DNA of 64,000 nucleotides, taken from contig NW_019173973.1 of NCBI RefSeq assembly GCF_001642475.1, positions 62,001-126,000 of the forward strand, given 5' to 3'. A model generated the notes under the pieces. It was not told the origin of the DNA. It saw only the letters and a program-made list of their open reading frames with translations, and did no database searches. Shown here piece by piece: positions 34,094 through 44,853 of this stretch (the stretch's first letter is position 1; each line of letters begins with the position of its first letter). Both the position numbers and the translations under genes were made by a program. Source of the DNA: Fonsecaea monophora. Taxonomy: Eukaryota > Ascomycota > Eurotiomycetes > Chaetothyriales > Herpotrichiellaceae.

Positions 34094-34666
34094 GGTGATT
34101 ATCTAATGGCCATCGACAGTTAGAGACGAATAAGGAAGGGAAAGAATGGCATTTATCCAACCTCCAGTGCTGAGCATTGGTACACAGAGCCTCAGCAGCC
34201 GGCCGTCATTTTGCTTAGATGTCAATTATGAGTCAACAGCCTGATGGAGATAGTTGCCTAACTCCTGCACATTCAACGAGAAGCGATGTCTACTTCATTG
34301 GCTGTTGAGATGAGCTGGCACGTTTGTGATGTATAACGATCTTTGCGCTCGGGGAGTCATCTTCGGTGTGTCGTCGTGGCGAGCGTTGATTGGCACCAGT
34401 GCTGCGTACAAGTGCATAGGAGGCGTGGGCCCGGTACTCTATCTAACTAGTTAGCATAACATTAGGCAGCGTAGGTGTAGAGGCTTGCCGGGTTCAACTC
34501 AGGATTATTATCTGAAATAAATACCTAGCTGACAGGCAGGTAAAGCCGATTGCTGGGGGGTCGAAGGCCTAATCTGGCCCTTCCTTACTCCTTACACCCT
34601 CTAAGTAGGGTTACAGCTGGGCAATTATAGCCGAGGCCCAAAATGGACCCCTGAGCCCGAAATGGC
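34094..34666. other. Intergenic, DUF4238 promoter side
   Basis: About 570 bp upstream of the DUF4238 ATG up to repeat copy B. No gene seen. A GGGTTCAACTC stretch near 34491 is not part of a foldable tRNA. Confidence 0.55.
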
Positions 34667-34857
34667 TTCTGCGAATGGGCATCAGGCAGCGCTCCCTCTG
34701 GCTCGCCCAGTGCTTGGGCGCGCTTCCCCACGGCCCCCACGACGCCTGTGGTCGGCTCTCGACCGGGCCTTCTCGATGCTCCGTTACGTGCCTGATTAAA
34801 GCGGCCTCGCTCCCTTTCCTGAACGAACATAGTAAGGGATCAAGCACAGTTCGGGGC

Positions 34858-34870
<13 letters not shown>
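34667..34870 (+). repeat. Direct repeat copy B flanking the DUF4238 gene
   Basis: Second copy of the repeat at 31180-31400, same orientation, about 3.3 kb further on. The core at about 34797-34870 shares the TAAAGCGGCCTCGCTCCC start and ACAGTTCGGGG with copy A and runs into an AT microsatellite. Confidence 0.7.

Positions 34871-34890
<20 letters not shown>
34863..34890. repeat. (AT)n microsatellite at the end of repeat copy B
   Basis: Essentially uninterrupted AT dinucleotides. The corresponding end of copy A has only a short ATATAATATGTATATATAA tract, so the run has expanded in copy B. Confidence 0.85.
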
Positions 34891-35248
34891 CTGTCTGCAT
34901 TGCCATGCACTCGTCTATATCTGGTGATCTCACGCCAAACCGCCGACACGATTCCGATTAGCCAATTACACTAGACAGATCCTGTCATCCATAGTATGGT
35001 ATTCGATAAGCCAAAGTCTTCTCTTGCCTTGAAGGGGAAAAAATGTGTGGACGGGAGGGGGAGGGAGATAGGGCGGTCCTGTGCTCGTCCAAGTGTATAT
35101 AAAGTTCACGTAAAGTTCTCTCCGTCATCCGATCGGTATCCGCGCTGCTGCTGCTTTTCCAAAATCAAAAATCAAAATCACAAGGGATAGATAGAAAACG
35201 AGATTGCACAGTTTTTACCCCATCCCATGATTTGGACCCCTTTTTCTT
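34871..35248. other. Intergenic, downstream of VPS62
   Basis: Includes the end of the AT microsatellite and the probable VPS62 3' UTR. No gene seen. Confidence 0.6.
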
Positions 35249-36337
35249 TCAAGGGAGGAGAATACTCGAAACCGAACAGCTCTGGGTACCAGGACAGACG
35301 TTCGACCTTGCCAGATCTTTGTCCCTGGGCCCGGTGGGACCGGCGACGTATTTGCGCTCGCCGAAGATGTCAATCTGGCCCGGCGTGCTGTCGGGAAGCT
35401 GGTTGTCGCCCCACTGGCCCGCAAAGTCTAGGTAGGCGGTGGGATCGCGGGCGTTGTACGCGGCGAAGACGCCGGTCGCGGTGTCGTAGCTGTAGGCGTA
35501 CGCGGTCGCGAGGGGGTCCCAGAAGACGCCGGCGTCGGTGTGGTCCTCCAGCGGGCCTGCGGGGAGGTTGAGGCCCGGGATTGTGTGGTCGTGCGTCCCC
35601 GGCGTGGCGTAGTTGGCGTGCGTGCCGTTCGCCACGTACACCACCGGTCGGTTGCCGTTGTTGTACTTCTGCACGGCGGAGTAGGTGAAGGCCTCCCCGG
35701 AACTGTGCTGGCTGAACCACATGGCCGTGGGCGCGCCGTTGACGAAGCGGACCATCGTGTGCTCCCAATCACCGACATGATCCCCAAACTCGAGAGCGGG
35801 GAGGCCCAAAACCCAGTTCCCTTGGTTGTAGGCATAGAAGTAAAAGTAGAATGCGTCGAGGATGTTGTTCGGTTTGGAGACGGTGACGATGAGGCTCGCA
35901 ACAGAGGAGCCTGTTGAGCCAGAGGCATCTGGCTCGACACCTCGGAACCAAGACGGGAGAGCCTCGATGCCTTCATTGGATGTGAGGTAAACGTCCGTAC
36001 CGGAGGAGGCAAAGCTATTGAGACTGTTGAGATTGTCGAGGGTCAAGGATGCGGGAGCACCAGCGATGTCGTTTCCTGAGCCATCTTCGGGATGTGTGTG
36101 CGTTACTTGATCAGCGATGGAGCTGGGGAAGTAGATCTCTGACGAGTCAAGGTATGCCACCGGCGCTGGAATAGACTGTGTCAGCTCCTCTCCAGATTCG
36201 AGAAGAGAGTATAGAGACAGAGATTTACCATATTGGCGGACGAAACCTGGCAGGTCACGTTTGTCAAGGTGTTTCAGTGGCGATGAAATCGATGCTCTGC
36301 TCAAAAACAAGACGAGAAATAGGTAGTAAGAAAACAT
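35249..36337 (-). CDS. VPS62: VPS62-domain protein, secretory pathway/vacuole
   Basis: Two exons (36337-36229 and 36165-35249; 63-bp intron with GTAAAT donor, CTGAC branch and TCCAG acceptor) give 341 residues. The chosen ATG at 36337 starts a signal-peptide-like hydrophobic N terminus; a longer upstream opening in the same frame lacks an ATG before it that would fit. Conserved blocks are YAPVAYLDSSEIYFPS after the junction, VGDWEHTMVRF, WFSQHSSGEAFTY, RPVVYVANGTHANYA and PGLNLPAGPLEDHTDAG, ending with YVAGPTGPRDK and a Cys pair. This is the Vps62/TDA6 family. In yeast, VPS62 was linked to cytoplasm-to-vacuole protein targeting; its biochemical activity is unknown. GC content is visibly higher than in the DUF4238 segment to its left. 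Confidence 0.9.
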   Translation of the reverse strand: MFSYYLFLVLFLSRASISSPLKHLDKRDLPGFVRQYGKSLSLYSLLESGEELTQSIPAPVAYLDSSEIYFPSSIADQVTHTHPEDGSGNDIAGAPASLTLDNLNSLNSFASSGTDVYLTSNEGIEALPSWFRGVEPDASGSTGSSVASLIVTVSKPNNILDAFYFYFYAYNQGNWVLGLPALEFGDHVGDWEHTMVRFVNGAPTAMWFSQHSSGEAFTYSAVQKYNNGNRPVVYVANGTHANYATPGTHDHTIPGLNLPAGPLEDHTDAGVFWDPLATAYAYSYDTATGVFAAYNARDPTAYLDFAGQWGDNQLPDSTPGQIDIFGERKYVAGPTGPRDKDLARSNVCPGTQSCSVSSILLP

Positions 36338-37266
36338 CGTGGAGCATATACCCAGAGCATCATGCTTCTCATGAATGAGCGAGAGGGAACAATAGATATT
36401 TAAGACAGTTCCAGCGCTGGTATAAAGACATCGCTTCTGCCGCAATCAACCACTGGGTTAGCTTCAGGGATCAATCATCAATTTGGACTTTCTGTCCCTG
36501 TAGCTCGTGATGAGGCCTTCAGTGGACAAGATTCATACAGAAAGAAACACGATTGACAACCCAGATGCGGGCCGGCGCGTGACATAGTGTCAAGCTCGTC
36601 CATGTTTGGAGGGATGGCCACGAATAGGCAAGTATAGAGCAGTGTCAGGAAGACCACGCATCCTGGTAAGCGAAAGCATCGACGGTTGTTCAATGACAGA
36701 CATGGGACCAATCTCCGAAGCAAAGACCAATCATATTGCACAAAAGTCGAACCCATGAACAGGCCAAACTAACAAGCAGGGGTCCGTCCCAGGGCTTAAA
36801 TAAACGTGCATACCAAAGATGCTTCGATTCGCAGGAAGACCAACATTCGGAAACTGAGACTTCCACAGCCCTGCGGTCTTGCGTTGGCGTTAAAATTGAG
36901 ACATATCCTTCGGAGACTCATTGACACTCGAGCCTTGACCTTCAGAATCAGCTGGGGTTTTCTTGGCAGCGAGGCACGTGATGGACTTGCTGGCGGCAAG
37001 ATGAAGACGCGAAGCTGCTTGTATAAGAAATCCCTCTCAAGCAAACAAAAGACTGATCCAAAATGGCTGGACTGATGTACCTGCAAGCCGATGGTCTCGG
37101 TTGTGGAAACAAGAAAGGATTCGTAGTCTTGATATTGAGGTCAACTCTTTGAGATACTGCGCCTCGATTCCGATTCTGTGATGCGATATGTACAACGGCT
37201 GCATTGGGGCCCAAGAGAGACCTATATGCACTTCAACTCCCTCCTCCTCCGCTTCAATTTTCCACT
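36338..37266. other. Intergenic, 0.9 kb
   Basis: VPS62 promoter side. No convincing gene; short ORFs on both strands have no motif. Confidence 0.55.
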
Positions 37267-37380
37267 CTACCACAGCGTCTTGTGACCGAAGAGAACGCGG
37301 GTCATTCCGTACACGGAGAACGTGAGGCTGCCCAAAAGGATCGTGTAGTATGGATACAGGATGAATGGGCTCCGATGAGT
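37267..37380 (-). CDS. Last exon of a small membrane protein, possibly COX7-like (cytochrome oxidase subunit VIIa)
   Basis: An excellent acceptor, CTAACATAATCTCCCCACAG (37400-37381), precedes a 114-nt exon ending in TAG at 37267. The encoded end has RSPFILYPYYTILLG, one hydrophobic helix and a basic VLFGHKTLW tail. This resembles the single-helix Cox7/VIIa subunit of the mitochondrial inner-membrane cytochrome oxidase, whose yeast form has RSALYLYPFY at the matching place. I could not place the upstream exon(s) between 37381 and about 37980 with confidence, so the gene is incomplete here. The similarity call rests on a short segment and could be wrong. Confidence 0.35.
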   Translation of the reverse strand, partial: THRSPFILYPYYTILLGSLTFSVYGMTRVLFGHKTLW

Positions 37381-38536
37381 CTGTGGGGAGATTATGTTAG
37401 CGAAGCTGATCGGTAGGTAGAGCAAAAATAGGGTTGAGAACATGTGCAATGACAAGGTGGAGACCAGGAATCGAATTGAGACTGTTGGGTGCATAAGGAC
37501 TTCATGGGACGGGATGGCTGATTTCTGTTCGGGACAATCCCTTGAACCTCCAAACTGCAGGCAGGCATTGTGCGGTTGTTGCTGAAAAGTATCCGATATA
37601 GCCAGTGTTGCCTGCCGTGGGAGATTCCTTTTCGGAACGTGCGGCGGAAGGCTCATGGTAGTCATGGTCGAGCGCAGAACGCAGGACAGCATGTACAAGG
37701 TCAAGAAGCTGAGCTGAGCATGCCCTACAGCCCCAAAGCGTTGACTCCGGCACTCTAGGCCAGACACAAGTCACTGTCGGAGCTGTTGCGCCAAAAGGCC
37801 AATTCTCGGAGATGTGACATTTCTTGTAACTCTTTGTTCTCTTCGGTTTTGGAAAGAGCGGGCCTTTACTCTGCTTGGGTCTTGGGCTCCGAGGGTTCGC
37901 AGAGGCAGGACGAAGGTCTGATTCAAGAAGGTAAGAGTCTACTAACCTTCCACCATTGTCGTTTTCCATCGTGGCCCTGAAATAGACGTTGGTAGTAAGG
38001 TACACGATTCTCTCGATACACAAAGAACCTGTACCCGGAACTGATTAGCTAGATTCCAGTACTATGCCCCTGGTGCCGCAGCTGGAAGTTCGGAATGTTG
38101 GTGGTTTTCCCTTCCACGACGTACCCAGATTTCTGCTGAGCTTGAGCAGGTCTAAACATGCGGGCCCGGGTTGCCTGCATCATTCGAAGAGCTGTGGGAG
38201 CAACCATCTTGTCGGTTCAGGAGGGCAAATCACTTGAGTGTCGGTTGAAAGAGGTGGAGTAGAGAGCTTCAAAGAATTGCGCCTGAGGTTCGATTGAGGT
38301 TCGGAGGTCGCAGGCTCACGCCATGGCACCGCAGGAGCTAGCCGCCAAGCCTTTCTCAGGCACGTGACTTAACTGTATCTTTGAAGCAAGAATCTCCTGA
38401 CTTTTCAATCCTACAGTTTTTCGGTTACAACTCTCTTCCTCATTGGCAGCAACTTATCTTTCTTGATCAAGCCTCTTCACCTGGTGGCCATGAAATCCTA
38501 GATGCGTTTAATGAAAGGTCACGTGTATGCTGCTAC
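37381..38536. other. Region with unresolved upstream exons of the small membrane protein, then a divergent promoter
   Basis: Minus-strand ATGs near 37970 and 37666 are possible starts for the gene ending at 37267. To the right lies the promoter of the helical-repeat gene. The frame of that gene is open from about 38381 but has no ATG before 38537. Confidence 0.4.
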
Positions 38537-41005
38537 ATGAGATTATTATGGGGTCGTCTTGAGAGATGCTCCCTCCCGCGATGTCTTCACGTATTGTCTA
38601 GCCAATGGCGAGCCCGATTACCCCGTTCGTACGTGACCATTGCTTTGAGTCCGCTCTTACCAGTATGGCATCTATCACACGGCCGGCCTATGACGACGAC
38701 CTCGACCCCAGTATCGAAGCATGGCCCCGACGAGCATCGAGATGACCATTTCTCAGCCGCTGTCTCCGAGCAATCTCATTCCGATGACGCACAATGGGAG
38801 AGCCTCCTGGACCGTGGGCTGGCATACGGTATCAAAACCCGAGATCAGTTGCGCTTCGAGGCAGACGTGGGCCATACGTCGTTCGTTGGCGATCGTCTAG
38901 TCGACAAGCCCTCCCATCGTCACGACATAGAGCTTTGGGAGATCCTGTTAATTGCCCAAGCTCTGCACAACGGCCATGATGGAATCAAGGCTATATGGAG
39001 AGGAATGAAATTCCGTGGAGAAGCCTTTCGGTTCGAAGGAGATGACCCCCGTGTCGAAGCTCTGTGGAAGACTTTTCTCTCTGCAGGGTCGGAGGACCAT
39101 CATTTTCTCTGGTCAATCTGCAAGGAAGCCAAGCATCTGAAGTACGAACGCCCAAAGTTGTTTGCAGAGATTGTTGGAGCAGCCTTGGAAGGGTCGGGCC
39201 CCCTGGAAGCCTATCAATTCGCATCCTTCATCGGCCAGAAGCATTATAAGGGGCGTGATGATCTCCTGGCAGTCTTCTTTGCTGCCTGTCGCTCGAAGGA
39301 AGGCAATGCCCTAAAAGGCTTCTGCAGTGTCTACGATGTGGTTCCCCGGACTCGGATCTATTCAGAGGTTACTTCTCATCTGTGGAGTCAAAACCGGTCA
39401 TCTGATGCCTTCATGATGCACTCTTTTTTGATCTCAAGGAGAGACCTGCCACCGCGTTTCGAGCTGCTTGAACCCTACATCAACTACTTAGCTCTGCACA
39501 ACGAAAGTCTCGAAAAATTTCTCTTGCCGCTAAACCAGGCTGGTGCTTCTTTCGAAGCCCAGGCGAGACGTCTATGGTCAATCGGCAGAAGTCGAATCAC
39601 GGGTGTGCCTGCAGATTCCCTCAATATCGTGGCAAGCAAGACTATGGGATCAGCACCGACAAAACTCAGCGATCAATTTGTTGCGCGAGCCTTTGCCACT
39701 CGGGCATTTTCTTTCGATTTTGCAGTCAATAGTCTGAGGATGATTGGACTTATTGAGGTCGGGCCGCTGGCGGTTCGTCAAATGACACTGGCTGCACCGG
39801 ATCTTTCCACCTTACAAGCTCGCTTCCAGAAACTCCGCGACCTCGAAATTGACACTGGATCGTCTGTTTTTGTTCGGCTGATCAGAGATGTCTGTGATGC
39901 AGGGCATTGGGAAATGGTCCGAGCGCTCGTGGACAATGATCTACATCACGAAGTATTTGAGGATACCGAGCTACAAAAGCGGCTTTTGACGGAGTATTAC
40001 CGGAAAAAAGACTGGGAACAACTAAATCGTACGCTTGTCATTCTCAACGAGGGACATCTCGACAACTATTCTCGTAGTCGATCCACCAACTTTTTGTTGA
40101 GAGCAATGATGGAAGTGGGCGACTGGAAGAGCGTTGTAAATTATGTGTCGACTTTACAAGAGCACGGTTTACATATCTCTTCATCCTTCCCTGAATTTGT
40201 CGTTTCTCTCTTCCGAAGCACTAAACAACTCACTGGTGGTGGCGGTCGTGGAAATGTGGACAAAGTTGGATTCCTGATAGGATTGATGCAGAATATCCTT
40301 GCTTCGGGAACAAACTTCAAGATCAAGCTCTGGCGGGCGCCGATAAAGGCACTCGGTCGCCAAGGACGACTGAAAGAGCTGGAGCTACTCACCTACTGGA
40401 TATCGGAGTGGTACCGCAGTGGAGGACTTAACGGACAAGTTCTTCAAGTCCCGATGTCCGGCTCAGGGACGAATCTGAACATCCTGTTTGACGACAAGTT
40501 CCAAAAGTCGCTCATGTCATGGTGTTTCAGACCTCGCAAAGGAATGGGTGCCGTTTCCCCTGAACGTTGTCTTAGGTGGACCCGCGTGCTCAAGAGGCTT
40601 CGGGACGTCTACGGTGTGGAAGTCAAGGAATACGTCATCCGATGGGAGTTTATTCACCGCTTACGACGGCTTTTCGCTGTGGGAATGCGTCTCAAGGCAC
40701 CAAATGCGTGGATGCGTTCGAGAAACCGCGCCTCGCTCACACGATTTTGGGCTCTATATGACAAGATGTGGGACATGAAACCAGCTGGTCAGGTCAAGTA
40801 CGATGATCGAATTGAAGCCAGCCTCTACCATCGCAAGCTGAGCCCTCTCAAAAGGCGGCGTTTGATAAGCCACTGGGCGACAAGGCGGACTGAACAAGCC
40901 TTGGGCCGGGGACAACAGATTAGCAATGGCCAGAACAAGAGGCAAGAGGATATTGTTGTGTACAGAGATCTCTTTAATGCGTCATGGGAGGACTATAGAC
41001 GGTGA
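38537..41005 (+). CDS. Probable mitochondrial helical-repeat (PPR-like) protein
   Basis: Single-exon frame of 822 residues from ATG 38537. This is the first in-frame ATG and begins an Arg/Leu-rich, acid-poor stretch of about 60 residues (MRLLWGRLERCSLPRC and on) typical of a mitochondrial presequence. The rest is almost wholly predicted alpha helix in paired short helices, e.g. SSVFVRLIRDVCDAGHWEMV and the NFLLRAMMEVGDWKSVV repeat-like units spaced by about 35-40 residues, as in fungal pentatricopeptide proteins that act in mitochondrial RNA maturation or translation. The C terminus is Arg/Lys-rich (SPLKRRRLISHWATRR). The specific RNA target and orthologue are not recognisable by eye. Confidence 0.65.
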   Translation: MRLLWGRLERCSLPRCLHVLSSQWRARLPRSYVTIALSPLLPVWHLSHGRPMTTTSTPVSKHGPDEHRDDHFSAAVSEQSHSDDAQWESLLDRGLAYGIKTRDQLRFEADVGHTSFVGDRLVDKPSHRHDIELWEILLIAQALHNGHDGIKAIWRGMKFRGEAFRFEGDDPRVEALWKTFLSAGSEDHHFLWSICKEAKHLKYERPKLFAEIVGAALEGSGPLEAYQFASFIGQKHYKGRDDLLAVFFAACRSKEGNALKGFCSVYDVVPRTRIYSEVTSHLWSQNRSSDAFMMHSFLISRRDLPPRFELLEPYINYLALHNESLEKFLLPLNQAGASFEAQARRLWSIGRSRITGVPADSLNIVASKTMGSAPTKLSDQFVARAFATRAFSFDFAVNSLRMIGLIEVGPLAVRQMTLAAPDLSTLQARFQKLRDLEIDTGSSVFVRLIRDVCDAGHWEMVRALVDNDLHHEVFEDTELQKRLLTEYYRKKDWEQLNRTLVILNEGHLDNYSRSRSTNFLLRAMMEVGDWKSVVNYVSTLQEHGLHISSSFPEFVVSLFRSTKQLTGGGGRGNVDKVGFLIGLMQNILASGTNFKIKLWRAPIKALGRQGRLKELELLTYWISEWYRSGGLNGQVLQVPMSGSGTNLNILFDDKFQKSLMSWCFRPRKGMGAVSPERCLRWTRVLKRLRDVYGVEVKEYVIRWEFIHRLRRLFAVGMRLKAPNAWMRSRNRASLTRFWALYDKMWDMKPAGQVKYDDRIEASLYHRKLSPLKRRRLISHWATRRTEQALGRGQQISNGQNKRQEDIVVYRDLFNASWEDYRR

Positions 41006-41287
41006 ATAGCAGGTTGAATAATGCTGGTCTGTGAATGTCCGGTCCAACTCAGTTCATTCTGCCAGACCTTGTTCTATTCTGTTTCAACTAAAAGCGGCGA
41101 CTCAAACTTTCATTTTCTCTCACAGAGTCAAACTCGAACACCTCGCCGCTTTTGTCTCTCAGAGCAACCACGGCGCTAACGTCTTTTAGACTAGTCAGTG
41201 GACATATCATTCACACTCACATAACTCAACCCGGTAAGGCGGTCTGACTTTTGTCCCTTTGTCATATTTGTGAGATTTTGTGAAAAA

Positions 41288-42912
41288 ATGGCGGACCTGG
41301 GCGTCTTGAACGAGCTGAAGAATCAGCAACGGCCTGCCCGTCGCAATGACAAGACTTACGGCAAGAAGAAGGGCCAGTCGGCGGAGAGACGTGCGATGCA
41401 TTTCGACCTCTTTGGCAGAGGTGGCAATGAGAACGACATCGTTGACCAGATGGAGAAACTGACAGTCCACAACGATGTTAGAGAGACACCTTTGCAGCCC
41501 TTACCAGAGCCCACTCTTCCTGTCGAGCAAGGAACGGATAATCATCACCACCGGCCTCGGGGACGTCGAAAAATCGCTTCATCTAGGAAAATGGCGGTAT
41601 GTTTTGCTCTTCAGGGCATTCAGCTGAATCTCACAAAATTGACCTTCCAACATAGAACCTCACGTGGTTAGAACTTCAACAACTCGAACCACTGCTCTCG
41701 CTCGTACAACAAAAGGCTGTCAAGGACTTCCAGGAATTCGGTCGAAGCATCGGGAAGAAGTACATATGCACAAAGCTTGGTGAGGGATCGTATGCCGACG
41801 TCTTCAAACTTCAGGGCAAAGACCTCGCAGACATTGAGGATCTAGAGAAACGAGGCGGCCTCATCATCAAAATCATTCCGTTCAAACTGACAAAAGAGAG
41901 CAACAACGACATCACCGACCTCGAATCAGTAGGCCGAGAGGTTAGACTGATGCAGTCGGTCGATGCTTTGCACGGATTTGTTCGCTGCCGGGGCATTCAT
42001 ATTGTTAGCGGCCAATACCCAGATGTCCTTCTTGAAGCATTCGACACATTCAAAGCAACCAGACCTGTTTCGGCACACCATACCAGCCCTTTGAAGGACT
42101 TTTCTCCACAACAGCTTTACGCGATCCTGGAAATGAACGATGTCGGGAAGCCCATCTATCATCTTAGACCCTTGTCAGCATTTCAGGTGTATGACATCTT
42201 CTGGAAGACGGCAATGAGCCTTGCTGTGGCAGAAAAACAAATCGAGTTTGAACACCGCGATATGCACAATGGCAACATCTGCTTCAAGCCTTTGACCAAG
42301 GACGGCCCGCTGGACGCATCACAGAAAGTCATTGAAGAGATGAGCGACAGGCCACAAGTCGTCCTGGGAATGTCGAACCTGCAAGTCACTATCATCGACT
42401 ACACCCTTTCACGCGCCAGGATCAATGCTGGGGATGACAGTGACATCATTGTCTTCGACCCAATGTCGTACTGGGAAACGGAGGCCTATAACCCGGAGAA
42501 CGAGGCAGAGAAGCGGCAGTGGAGGACGTATCGCCGCGTCCGAGAGTGGGCGAGGGCCGCTGAGCTGGAGGCGAAGGGGGGCGCCGAACTTGAAGGACTG
42601 AAATACGAGGCAAGGGACAAGTACGAGAGGTTCCTGCCCAAGTCCAACTTATTCTGGCTCGGGTACCTCCTGGCCGACATGCTGGCAAAGACCTCTGCTG
42701 GCAGGGGTGCCACCTTGCCAGGCAGTAGCAGGGCAGCAAAGACGCTGCAGTTGGAGCTGTGGGGGAAGTTGATGGAGGTGTCGACCTACCTCAACAACGT
42801 CACACCGACGTTGTTGCCGGTGAGCACCGACGACCTCATCGCAGAGGCGGTGGAGAAGGGATGGCTGGCGCCAGCTGAGGTGGCGGCCTTTAAAGCCCAG
42901 ATGGAGGAATAG
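41288..42912 (+). CDS. Haspin-like protein kinase
   Basis: Two exons (41288-41596 and 41656-42912; 59-bp intron) give 521 residues. After about 140 mostly polar residues comes a kinase domain of the haspin type: glycine loop LGEGSYADVF (from residue 144), lysine in LIIKIIPF (K175), catalytic loop EHRDMHNGNI (D305, N310), and IIDYTLSR (D351) in place of DFG, which is the hallmark of haspin. Haspin phosphorylates histone H3 Thr3 in mitosis and so recruits the chromosomal passenger complex to centromeres. The N-terminal part is short compared with animal haspin, as usual in fungi. All catalytic residues are present, so it should be active. Confidence 0.93.
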
Positions 42913-43353
42913 AGGGGGCGGCGGTTTTGTTTCAAATGCATAGCGAGGTGCTGGGGCGGGACGACGCCGCAAGGCGAATTATCATGTGCCATGAGTAATG
43001 AGAATGTCGACCATTCGCACTCCTTCTTCATCGTGCTGTCTTCTACTTGCACATGACTGTTTGCTCCCGAACAATGAATGTGAATATAATATGCAAGAAA
43101 GAAAAGACGTTGTGATTGCCTCGGGCGGGAAGCTTGGGGGTGGCGAAAGCCAATACGGCCCCCTTTGATCAAGGATGCGTCATTCACACGTCTCATCCTC
43201 CACTACGTGTACCAGTAGGGCGGTCCATCACACGACTTATCTTTATTCGCTCTGCCGATGTGCATATGACTTGGACCTGTTGACGCGACAAACGATGGAA
43301 TGAGATGAAGGGTTAGATGACTTGACCTCTGACGGCGCTGCCCGTCCTCCTAC
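42913..43353. other. Intergenic between haspin and ENT genes
   Basis: Tandem plus-strand genes; the gap holds the haspin 3' UTR and the ENT promoter. Nothing else seen. Confidence 0.65.
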
Positions 43354-44853
43354 ATGTCCACGATTGCCACCGAACAACCACCCTCTTTCGAGCTTCCGCA
43401 ACTGTCCACCATGGGCTTGTTTCGTTCACGACAGGAATATCAACCCATCCGAGGTGATGCAGAAAGAGACGATGAGAGTATACAAGATGGGTCGGATGAG
43501 GATGTTGGGATCCAGACACCTTTCTCATGGGTTGAATACGCCATTTTTCTCCTACTGGGGGTCGCGATGCTATGGGCCTGGTTTGTTACTCTCTGCGGCT
43601 CTCTGAGCTTGGGTTATGTTCATCGTTGACAAGAAACGTCCAGGAACATGTTTCTCGCCGCAGCGCCTTACTTCCAGCACCGTTTCCGCGGAGATCGATG
43701 GATCCTAAACCACTTTCAAGCCGCCGAGGTGTCGGTGTCGACGGTCACGAATCTCGGGTCGATGATAGCATTGACAAAGCTGCAAAAGGGGGCGTCATAC
43801 CCGAGGCGAATATCCTTATCCCTTGTGCTCAGCACTGCAGTGTTCGCTGTGCTGTCTCTGTCAACACTCGTGCCCACGTCCGCAGGCGTGTATTTCGGCT
43901 TCCTCCTTGTGGCCATCTTCGCGGCAAGCTTCTCTACGGGTCTACTACAAAATGGATTGTTTTCCTTTGCATCAGGATTTGGAAGAAGCGAGTATACACA
44001 GGGTATCATGACGGGACAGGGTGTCGCAGGTGTCCTCCCACCGATGGCGCAGATTATATCTGTTCTGGTGGTCCCGGCTAAGAAAGACGGCAATGGTGCA
44101 GATGCGGCCGACGAATCTCCCACTTCAGCATTGGTCTATTTCTTGACGGCCACTGCCATCTCAGTCATTGCTCTCTTTGCCTTTTTTTATCTCTTGAAAA
44201 GAGAGGCCAAAAGTCGAGCTCTCCAATCGGCGGCAAAATCCACGGCCAACGAAGCTTCTGAAGGCGATGCCTTGACGACAGGAAGCCTTGCAGCGGCAAG
44301 AGACGAGGGTACGGACGACGTCATCGAGCAACGACCTTCAGTACCGCTACACACGCTCTTCATGAGAATGCCCTTCCTTGCGTCGGCGGTCTTTGTCTGT
44401 TTCGCTGTGACGATGGTCTTCCCGATCTTTACGGCGTCGATCCAATCTGTCAACAACATTGACTCAGCAATCTTTATCCCAATAGCCTTCCTGCTATGGA
44501 ACATAGGCGATCTGGCTGGCAGATTGATCACACTGTGGCCGAGGATCTCCCTCACGCACTATCCGTTTGCCCTGTTCTGCATCGCAATGGCACGTCTTCT
44601 GTTCATCCCATTGTATTTCCTCTGCAACATCAAGAACAAGGGCGGAGTGGTGAGAAGTGATTTCTTCTACTTGGTCATTGTGCAATTCCTTTTTGGCTTG
44701 ACAAATGGGTATCTAGGTAGTGAGTGTATGATGGGATCAGGACAATGGGTACTACCGGAAGAGAGAGAGGCAGCGGGAGGTTTCATGGGATTGATGCTTG
44801 TCGGCGGGCTTACTGTGGGAAGTTTATTGAGCTTCATGCTTGGGGATATTTAG
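43354..44853 (+). CDS. Equilibrative nucleoside transporter (ENT family, Fun26-like)
   Basis: Two exons (43354-43580 and 43644-44853; 63-bp intron splitting a Trp codon in MLWAWNMFLAAAPYF) give 478 residues. The WNMFLAAAPYFQ motif in helix 1 is characteristic of ENTs. Eleven or so hydrophobic helices follow, with a polar cytoplasmic loop in the middle (about residues 245-290, acidic and Ala-rich) and the conserved RLLFIPLYFLCN and FGLTNGYLGSECM segments near the C terminus. Yeast Fun26 sits in the vacuolar membrane and moves nucleosides between vacuole and cytosol; a similar role is likely here. An alternative ATG 57 nt downstream (start of MGLFRS) could also be used. Confidence 0.93.

Noticed and set aside
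34470..34540. tRNA-like GGGTTCAACTC
   Set aside because: Flanking bases do not form a T-stem, anticodon arm or acceptor stem.
35227..35571. Arg/Cys-rich plus-strand ORF of 114 residues
   Set aside because: Antisense to the GC-rich VPS62 exon; low-complexity by-product of GC skew.
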